5,188 bases of DNA, from contig CAJXFJ010000156.1 in NCBI GenBank assembly GCA_913052515.1, positions 1-5,188 of the forward strand, in the 5' to 3' direction. Of this stretch, positions 1 to 5,188 are shown piece by piece. Each line of letters opens with the position of its first letter. Within the stretch, counting starts at the first letter, position 1. Below the pieces are notes generated by a model, which was not told where the DNA came from, ran no database searches, and saw nothing but the letters and a program-made list of their open reading frames with translations. The position numbers were made by a program, and so were the translations under genes. Source of the stretch: an uncultured Flavobacteriales bacterium. GTDB lineage: Bacteria; Bacteroidota; Bacteroidia; Flavobacteriales; Vicingaceae.

Positions 1-2109
1 TTTGGGAATAGTATCAAAATACTGGCCTGAAGAATTAAGCACCATTCCTGAAGGTGAGATATATGTGGGTTGATCACAAACTTCTGGACTTATAGAGTAG
101 CAGTTTACATTGATGTAGTTTTGATTTCTGTAGAAGTTTGAAGAACGATTTCCGTTTGCAAAATCAAACCCTTGAATCAAACCGTGATTTTGATAAATAG
201 ATTTATCAGTTAAGCTATCTATATCATTATTTCCAAGAGAAGAAAAACCTTGATTAAAATTATAGTAAGCTACCAAAGAACTGTCTACATCCTTTAGTTC
301 ACAATACCTTAAGTCTAATACCGACTGATGAGACTTTGCTCCTTTCCACAACCTAAACTCATCCAATTCTCCATGTAAAAAATCACTTGGGCCTCCATTA
401 TCATATTCTTGTCCAATTGACCATTTATCAGTTGCTGAAAAGCTAGGAATATTGTTGCTTACTGAAGAAACAAATTCTCCATCCAAATAAAAATCTAAGT
501 TGCCATTGTTAAAAATAAAGACATAGTTTTTAAAGCCTGTTCCTCGAATATCTTCATTACTGATTAAGGTAGAATTTGTTCCGACATGAAATTCCAATTT
601 TCCATCATCAATAAGGAAAAACATTCTACTGCCATTAGAAGAAGTATTGACACCTAAAATAATATCATTACCTGCTTGGTTGGCATTCACTTCCATTCCA
701 AATTCAAGCGTAAAAGCGTTTTCACCAACCATTTCACTAGCAAGACTATTGATGTTTACATAATCATTCTGCCCATCAAAAGAAAGTAAGTTTCGCCCAT
801 AAACTAATCCACTAATTTTAAAAGTAAATAAAGAGGAATCTCCATATGGAACTTCTACAATTGGTAAGGCTGTTCCACTAATTAAAGAACGAAATTCAAC
901 ATCAAATGTGGTACTCTGATTAGGTGCAAGATAGCTTGCAGGAAAAGAGCTAACAACAAATAAATCGAATAAATTCTGTGGAATGCTAACTCGAGGACTA
1001 CCATTAAAGAAAACTGTATCAGCACTTACATTCTTTATAGTAAAAGTTCTAGAAGCACTTACATCATTCAATACAATACTGCCGAAATCAGTAAGATTAT
1101 CGAGCGAAGTAGTTAAACTTCCATTTTTAATCACATTGCCATTACCAGTGATTTGTATGGGTAATCTTCCAATAGCGTTTAGCTGAATTGAGGAAGTTGC
1201 TGTACAAGATGTATCAGAAAAAACAACATCCAAAATGGCTGTTAAACTTCCTTCTTCAAAAGGTTCAAAAACAATTTCAATTAAAGTGGAATCACCAACC
1301 GCTAAATTCGAATCTGGATAAGTTAGGATATCGAAATTTGCAGCATCACTTCCATTGATACTTAATAAAGAAGTATCAATAATAACATCTAACTGGCGAT
1401 TATTGTGCACGTAAAAAGAAGCTGTATCTTTTTCTGAATTTACAATAGAGGTATCAAAGTTTAGAACAGTGGGAACTGACAAGGGTGCACAAGCTTCTAC
1501 AAATTCGAAACTTACATCAGAAGTTTGTCCAATACCTTGATTGGTTTGTTGATTTCCATTCCAATATAAGATGTAGTAATCACCAGCAGGCATAAAACCA
1601 TATACTCCAATAGGATTTTTCGGGTCATAGACATTTGTGCGGGTATCATCGGTTTGTGTTGGTGTTTGTCCGTAAGGAGTATAATCCCAACCTCTATAAT
1701 AGCGACCTAACAATACTGTATCTCTAAAGCCACAAAAGTTTCCCGGAGATGCTACAAAAGTTAAATCTGAATAGGAAGTTACTCCTGCGGAAGTAGTGTC
1801 GATGTAAGCCATCAATCCCGATGCTAAAGGGGTATAATTAGTCATCTCACCTCTTAAAACACCGTTAGCAGGTAGAGTCACTTTAAAAACCAAAACAGAA
1901 CAACAGGGTATTGCACTACAAATACCTTGCATACCTATTGCAGATTGTCCACTTGAACTATTGACAGTATTAAAAGTGTAGGGAAATGAGTTTACAATGT
2001 AGGGATCATTAATGGTTCCTGAACCACTACCGTTTGTTTGTGCTTTTAGTGGAATAGTCCAAATAGCACTAAGAATAAAGAAAAGTGAAATGATACTGCT
2101 TCTAAACAT
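1..2109 (-). CDS. Large secreted multidomain protein (anchor-type beta-sandwich plus LamG-like domain), C-terminus outside the window
   Basis: The reading frame is open from ATG at 2109 to the left edge (703 codons, no stop), so the gene is 3'-partial. An in-frame TAG at 2133-2131 fixes the start. Residues 1-23 look like a Sec signal peptide (hydrophobic 5-20, cleavage probably after LKA). Residues 25-205 are beta-rich with Cys64, 69, 70 and 126 and a 'PAGDYYILYW' segment, resembling a pre-peptidase-C-like fold (tentative). Residues 214-315 and 335-437 look like two ASH/'choice-of-anchor D' sandwiches ('RTFTIKNVSADTV', 'LAPNQSTTFDVEF'). Residues 441-620 form a LamG/concanavalin-like domain opening 'LLSFDGQNDYVNI' and closing 'HGELDEFRLWKGAKS'. 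Residues 678-703 begin a 'YISPSG...SGQYFDTIP' module seen in repeats of large Bacteroidota surface proteins. No enzyme motif is visible; adhesion or carbohydrate binding is inferred. A type IX secretion C-terminal signal is expected beyond the window but not seen. It lies downstream of a kinase-regulator pair that may control it. Confidence 0.9.
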   Translation of the reverse strand, partial: MFRSSIISLFFILSAIWTIPLKAQTNGSGSGTINDPYIVNSFPYTFNTVNSSSGQSAIGMQGICSAIPCCSVLVFKVTLPANGVLRGEMTNYTPLASGLMAYIDTTSAGVTSYSDLTFVASPGNFCGFRDTVLLGRYYRGWDYTPYGQTPTQTDDTRTNVYDPKNPIGVYGFMPAGDYYILYWNGNQQTNQGIGQTSDVSFEFVEACAPLSVPTVLNFDTSIVNSEKDTASFYVHNNRQLDVIIDTSLLSINGSDAANFDILTYPDSNLAVGDSTLIEIVFEPFEEGSLTAILDVVFSDTSCTATSSIQLNAIGRLPIQITGNGNVIKNGSLTTSLDNLTDFGSIVLNDVSASRTFTIKNVSADTVFFNGSPRVSIPQNLFDLFVVSSFPASYLAPNQSTTFDVEFRSLISGTALPIVEVPYGDSSLFTFKISGLVYGRNLLSFDGQNDYVNINSLASEMVGENAFTLEFGMEVNANQAGNDIILGVNTSSNGSRMFFLIDDGKLEFHVGTNSTLISNEDIRGTGFKNYVFIFNNGNLDFYLDGEFVSSVSNNIPSFSATDKWSIGQEYDNGGPSDFLHGELDEFRLWKGAKSHQSVLDLRYCELKDVDSSLVAYYNFNQGFSSLGNNDIDSLTDKSIYQNHGLIQGFDFANGNRSSNFYRNQNYINVNCYSISPEVCDQPTYISPSGMVLNSSGQYFDTIPK

Positions 2110-2138
2110 TTGTCCGAAATTTTTAAATGACTAAACAA

Positions 2139-2223
2139 ATGTTCTGAACTCCTATATAGAGTGAAAAAAATTGTGCTGAACTAACCCCATTTTGTGCTGG
2201 GCAAATAGAATTTTGTTCTTAAC
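2139..2223. promoter_or_regulatory. Four-copy phased direct repeat upstream of the secreted-protein gene; candidate LytTR regulator operator
   Basis: Four copies of an 11-bp motif (plus strand WTGTKCTKRRC) start at 2139 (ATGTTCTGAAC), 2171 (TTGTGCTGAAC), 2192 (TTGTGCTGGGC) and 2213 (TTGTTCTTAAC). Start-to-start distances are 32, 21 and 21 bp, so all could lie on one DNA face. Read on the minus strand, 2184-2176 (TTAGTTCAG) and 2226-2218 (ACGGTTAAG) each match the LytTR half-site pattern as I recall it (W-M-M-GTT-N-R-K) at 8 of 9 positions; the 2139 copy matches 7 and the 2192 copy only 5. Paired LytTR half-sites are typically about two turns apart. The copy nearest the gene ends 29 bases before its ATG and overlaps a weak -7-like element (minus strand AACATTTG, 2143-2136). 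The LytTR regulator encoded immediately upstream is the obvious candidate to bind here. Each copy is also partly dyad-symmetric (2141-2149 is GTTCTGAAC), so a dimeric repressor is an alternative. Confidence 0.55.
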
Positions 2224-2228
2224 CGTTT

Positions 2229-2957
2229 TTAACGAATATCAATTTTTTGCATTAATTCATCACGATAGCTCTTACCGATTGGAACCTCCTCAGAATCAAT
2301 TAAAATATAACGAGAATTTATACTTTCTAAATAATCTAAATTAACGGTATAAGAACGATGTGTTCTATAAAAGTTCTTTGGTAAAGAATCCACAAAGTCA
2401 TTCATAGTAGAACGAATAAGATACTTTTTTTTAGAAACCGTATACAGCTCAACATAAACATGCTCGCTCTTCAGGTATTTAATATCAGCAAATTTTATTT
2501 TATGAAATAAGTTCTTATCCTTTATAAAAATAGAGTCCTTCAAAATCACTTCTTCTCCATTTCTATCTTGTTTTTTTTCTTCTGCTTTGAAATTATGCAA
2601 GGCTAGTTCAATAGATGTATACAAATCATCTCTATTAAAAGGCTTTACCAAGTAAGCAGGTGGTGAAAGGTCTTTGGCTCTCTCAATGGTTCGCGGGTCA
2701 GCGTTTGACGTCAAGAAGATAAAAGGAATATCATACTCTTCTTTTATTTTCCAAGCTAAGTCAATACCATCCTTTTTACCAGCAAGTTGAATGTCTAAAA
2801 GTGCCAAATCTGGCTTTTCAGTTTCCAATTGCTCAATGGCTTCCGAATAATTAATCACCGGCTCTAGCACTTCATAGCCTAGCTTTTCAAGAATATCACA
2901 GATGTTATCAGCAATTACAATCTCATCTTCTACTACTAGTATTTTTACTTTTCCCAT
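2229..2957 (-). CDS. LytTR-family response regulator (REC plus LytTR DNA-binding domain)
   Basis: This is a cytoplasmic transcription regulator of 242 residues, the usual length for the REC-LytTR class. The receiver domain spans about residues 4-122: acidic pair Glu10/Asp11 in 'ILVVEDE', phospho-acceptor Asp55 in 'LALLDIQL', Thr83 in 'IFLTSNAD', and Lys105 in 'YLVKPF', so the phosphorylation site looks intact. A charged linker (about 124-136) leads to the LytTR domain at about 138-242, recognised by 'IKYLKSEHVYVELYT' and 'NFYRTHRSYTVNLDYL' and the C-terminal 'VPIGKSYRDEL'. LytTR domains bind direct-repeat half-sites through beta-strand loops rather than a helix-turn-helix. The ATG overlaps the kinase stop codon by one base (TAATG on the minus strand), which suggests translational coupling and makes the upstream kinase its cognate partner. 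No Shine-Dalgarno sequence is visible. The likely target is the repeat array just downstream of this gene. Confidence 0.95.
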   Translation of the reverse strand: MGKVKILVVEDEIVIADNICDILEKLGYEVLEPVINYSEAIEQLETEKPDLALLDIQLAGKKDGIDLAWKIKEEYDIPFIFLTSNADPRTIERAKDLSPPAYLVKPFNRDDLYTSIELALHNFKAEEKKQDRNGEEVILKDSIFIKDKNLFHKIKFADIKYLKSEHVYVELYTVSKKKYLIRSTMNDFVDSLPKNFYRTHRSYTVNLDYLESINSRYILIDSEEVPIGKSYRDELMQKIDIR

Positions 2958-4861
2958 TACTGCACTTTTTTTCGCTGACTTGTATCTTTAAAATGAATCT
3001 TAAAAGTAGCGCCATTTTCATAAAAATACGATGCTTTTCCATACAATTGTCGACTTAAACGACGCACCAACCTTAAGCCTAAAGACTTTGACTTGTTAAT
3101 TTCAAAGTCTTCTGCCAAGCCTGCTCCACTATCTTTTACGATTAACTCATACCCTTGCTCCTCTTCGAGTTTTTTAAGTTCTACACTCAAAGTACCCTTA
3201 TTCATTTGAAATGCATATTTATAAGCATTGCTAATTAATTCATTCAAAATCAACCCTAATGGTATGGCTGTGTCAATGTCGAAATAAACCTCACCTATAT
3301 TCAAGTCTACATTTACTTGATTTGGTGCTTTGTAAATGGAAGCTAGTTGTTTGCTTAACTGACTGACATATTCCTTAAACGAAACAGTTCCAATGTCTTG
3401 ATTCTGATATAAATTTTGATGAATCAGCGCCATGGCCTTTACCCTGCTTTGTCCATCTTCAATAGCCAAAATTGTCGACTCATCATCTAAATCATTGATT
3501 TGCAAATCAAGTAAACTACTCACCACTTGCAAATTGTTTTTTACTCGATGATGAATTTCTTTAAGCAGTACTTCTCGCTCTTCTTTTTGTTGAGAAATAA
3601 TGGTGTTCTTCTGCTGCAATTCTTCATTCGCTTTCTTTTTTTGGATGTAAATCCGATAAACCCATATCAACAGTGAAGCAACCAATAGAATTGCAAACAA
3701 GAGAATAAAAATGACCCATCTCTGAGTTTCTTGCAAAACCTTTGCTTGAATCAAATTTTCTTCTTTTATGGAATTTTCTCGATCTAAAAATTCAATTTCG
3801 GCTTCCTTTTTCTCCGTATCATACTTGGTTTGTATTTCAGCAATTGCCTTTTGTTCTTGTTCTTTATACATTGAATCATTCAAAGCAATGTATTCCTTTG
3901 AATGTTTCATTGCCTTTTTATAATCTCCTAAAGCTTCATAGGCTTTATATAAAATTTCAGATGACTTTCTCATTTGTCTTAAAAAAGACAATTCCTCTGC
4001 TAATTGATATGTTTTTAATGCATAATCGACACAATTAGATAAATGATACTCGCCAATTGAATCCCTTTCTGCACCTATTACTAGATGAACCACCGCTAAA
4101 TTTGAATAAATGAACACCTTCATTCGTTTAGCTCCATTTTCAGGAAAATCTGCTAAGGATTTTTCAAAGGCTTCTTGTGCCATAAAAAGTCGATCCTTTT
4201 TCATGTGGATTAAGCCAATGTAGATTTGGTGCATTGAAAGAAACTCTTTGTTATTTAATTCTCGATTTATGGCTAAAGCAGAATTGAAATAAACCAAAGC
4301 TGAATCATAATTCTCCATTTGATAAAAAATCCCTCCAATCATATTGAAGCGTTCCCCTATTCTTAATGAATCTTTGACTTTCCTTGAATAGTTTAATGAA
4401 ATTTTTTGATGTTCAATGGCTTTGGAAAAGTTCCCTAACTCTTGAAAACTTAGGGCAATATTACTATGACTAGAAGCCATTGCTTCAGCAGGTGCATCAA
4501 TTTTTTCTTTGATTGAAAGTCCCTTAAAATTATATTCGTTTGCTTTCTTAAACTGCCCTTTGTATTGGTAAAGTAATCCCAAGTTTCGATAGACTTCTGA
4601 TAATTCTAAAGCTTCTAAACTTGTATTTTTATTACTTAATACTAGTTCTAAATATTTAATTGCTGAGTCATTTTCTTCCTCTTCAGTGAAGTAAGTCGCC
4701 AAACTTGAATACAACTTAGATTTATTTGAAATGGTCTCCTTTGAAAGCTCCTTTCTTAAGGAATCTATTTTATGTTTATTCGCTTTAACAAATTGAAATT
4801 GAAAAAGTAACAAGCATACAAGTAAAATGTGCTTGTAGACACCAACTAATAATTTAGACAT
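2957..4861 (-). CDS. TPR-domain sensor histidine kinase, HisKA_2 type, single transmembrane segment
   Basis: This 634-residue kinase would autophosphorylate and pass phosphate to the regulator encoded directly downstream. Residues 1-27 form a signal peptide (hydrophobic 11-25, cleavage probably after VKA) or an N-terminal anchor. About six or seven TPR units fill 50-330, for example 'YRNLGLLYQYKGQFKKANEY' at 91-110. A coiled coil (about 331-380) precedes a transmembrane helix at 382-402, so the TPRs should be periplasmic. A second coiled coil (405-432) leads to the HisKA_2 box 'EIHHRVKNNLQVVSSLLDL', with His438 the probable phospho-acceptor. The ATPase domain has an N-box with Asn545 ('LNELISNAYKYAF'), a G1 motif 'DSGAG' at 577-581 and a G2 motif 'SLGLRL' at 593-598; all key residues are present. 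An in-frame TGA eight codons upstream fixes the start. The architecture is common in Bacteroidota. The signal sensed is unknown; TPRs suggest a peptide or protein partner. Confidence 0.95.
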   Translation of the reverse strand: MSKLLVGVYKHILLVCLLLFQFQFVKANKHKIDSLRKELSKETISNKSKLYSSLATYFTEEEENDSAIKYLELVLSNKNTSLEALELSEVYRNLGLLYQYKGQFKKANEYNFKGLSIKEKIDAPAEAMASSHSNIALSFQELGNFSKAIEHQKISLNYSRKVKDSLRIGERFNMIGGIFYQMENYDSALVYFNSALAINRELNNKEFLSMHQIYIGLIHMKKDRLFMAQEAFEKSLADFPENGAKRMKVFIYSNLAVVHLVIGAERDSIGEYHLSNCVDYALKTYQLAEELSFLRQMRKSSEILYKAYEALGDYKKAMKHSKEYIALNDSMYKEQEQKAIAEIQTKYDTEKKEAEIEFLDRENSIKEENLIQAKVLQETQRWVIFILLFAILLVASLLIWVYRIYIQKKKANEELQQKNTIISQQKEEREVLLKEIHHRVKNNLQVVSSLLDLQINDLDDESTILAIEDGQSRVKAMALIHQNLYQNQDIGTVSFKEYVSQLSKQLASIYKAPNQVNVDLNIGEVYFDIDTAIPLGLILNELISNAYKYAFQMNKGTLSVELKKLEEEQGYELIVKDSGAGLAEDFEINKSKSLGLRLVRRLSRQLYGKASYFYENGATFKIHFKDTSQRKKVQ

Positions 4862-4892
4862 TGATTCTAGAATACTATTTATTCAGATGGTC

Positions 4893-4900
4893 CAAAAATA
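4893..4900 (-). promoter_or_regulatory. Candidate Bacteroidota-type -7 promoter element of the kinase-regulator operon
   Basis: Read on the minus strand, this is TATTTTTG, an exact match to the TAnnTTTG -7 element of the main Bacteroidota sigma factor. It ends 31 bases before the kinase ATG, leaving a short leader. I do not see a good TTG -33 element at the expected spacing, and short AT-rich matches arise by chance, so this is only a candidate. The rest of 4862-4959 shows no gene, no copy of the 11-bp motif found before the secreted-protein gene, and no strong hairpin. Confidence 0.4.
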
Positions 4901-4959
4901 GCCATCAATGCATGAATTAGAGGTTATAAAATGAATCCTTGTTTTAATTTACAACAGTT

Positions 4960-5188
4960 GAAGCTAGATTACGCCCTGCATTCATTTCATGAGTGATGCT
5001 TTTTTAGTTTTAGATGCTTTTGAGCGAATTAAGATTGCCTTCGCTTTGTTTCGGCCATTTTGAAGTGGGTGAAACTAGACTAAAGCCTTCCACTCATTTC
5101 ATGGGTGATGCTTTTTTAATTTTAGATGCTTTTGGGCGAATTAAGATTGCCTTCGCTTTGCTTCGGCCATCTTGTAGTGGGTGAGACT
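4960..5188. repeat. Degenerate tandem repeat of about 112 bp, running off the right edge
   Basis: Unit 1 is 4960-5070 (111 bp), unit 2 is 5071-5182 (112 bp), and a third unit appears to start at 5183. Aligning 4983-5076 with 5095-5188 gives 87 identities in 94 positions with no gap; the left 24 bases of each unit are more divergent and carry a one-base indel. The period is not a multiple of 3 and stops occur in all frames that I followed, so it does not look coding. Each unit can form two short plus-strand hairpins: a 6-bp stem with loop TTTCA (4979-4995; 5091-5107) and a 6-bp stem with an 11-nt loop (5023-5045; 5135-5157). Two GATGCTTTT words also recur within each unit. The family is unrecognised; it could be an intergenic repeat family dispersed in the genome. 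How far the array extends past the window is unknown. Confidence 0.85.

Noticed and set aside
983..1186. Plus-strand open frame of 67 codons
   Set aside because: It lies entirely antisense to the continuous secreted-protein frame, has no recognisable product and no promoter context; it is a shadow frame.
2187..2203. Possible small hairpin (CCCA...TGGG) between the regulator and the secreted-protein gene, considered as a terminator
   Set aside because: The stem is only 4 bp with no T tract following it on the minus strand, and it falls within the direct-repeat array, which explains the similarity better.
3742..4038. Plus-strand open frame of 98 codons
   Set aside because: It is antisense to the TPR and coiled-coil part of the kinase, whose domains are intact in the other strand; the translated product is low-complexity and unrecognisable.
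4931..4996. Short plus-strand frame of 21 codons starting MNPCFNLQQLKLDYAL
   Set aside because: It has no ribosome binding site or recognisable product, and its second half runs into the tandem repeat, where the equivalent frame in unit 2 hits a stop at once.
5030..5170. Minus-strand mini-frames starting MAEAKRRQS and MAETKRRQS, one in each repeat unit
   Set aside because: Only 9 codons each before a TAA; the similarity is fully explained by the nucleotide repeat.
4960..5188. CRISPR array
   Set aside because: The repeat unit is about 112 bp and contiguous, without short identical repeats separated by unique spacers, and no cas gene is in view.

Overview
The window looks like a piece of a Bacteroidota chromosome, probably from a marine or aquatic Flavobacteriia- or Cytophagia-like lineage. 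The evidence is the low G+C (about one third by eye), the absence of Shine-Dalgarno sequences before the starts, a TAnnTTTG-type -7 element, a TPR/HisKA_2 sensor kinase paired with a LytTR regulator, and a large modular secreted protein built from anchor-type beta-sandwich and LamG-like modules. I cannot name the species.

Layout: all three genes lie on the minus strand and read right to left. 5188-4862 is non-coding and holds a degenerate tandem repeat of about 112 bp (two full units and the start of a third) plus a likely promoter. 4861-2957 encodes a membrane sensor histidine kinase with a periplasmic TPR domain. 2957-2229 encodes its response regulator, overlapping the kinase stop codon by one base. 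2228-2110 is a 119-bp intergenic region. 2109 to the left edge is the first 703 codons of a secreted multidomain protein whose C-terminus lies outside the window.

How the parts may work together: the kinase would sense a signal through its TPR sensor region and phosphorylate Asp55 of the regulator. The regulator's LytTR domain would then bind DNA. The 119-bp region before the secreted-protein gene carries four copies of an 11-bp motif. Three of them are spaced exactly 21 bp apart (two helical turns) and the fourth is 32 bp away (about three turns). Two copies match the LytTR-type half-site pattern at 8 of 9 positions. The simplest reading is a compact signalling unit in which the two-component system controls the adjacent surface or secreted protein. 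That link is inference; the repeats and their phasing are seen directly.

The second unexplained signal is the 112-bp repeat at the right edge. Its units keep two small hairpins, and the substitutions inside the stems preserve pairing only if the plus strand is the RNA.
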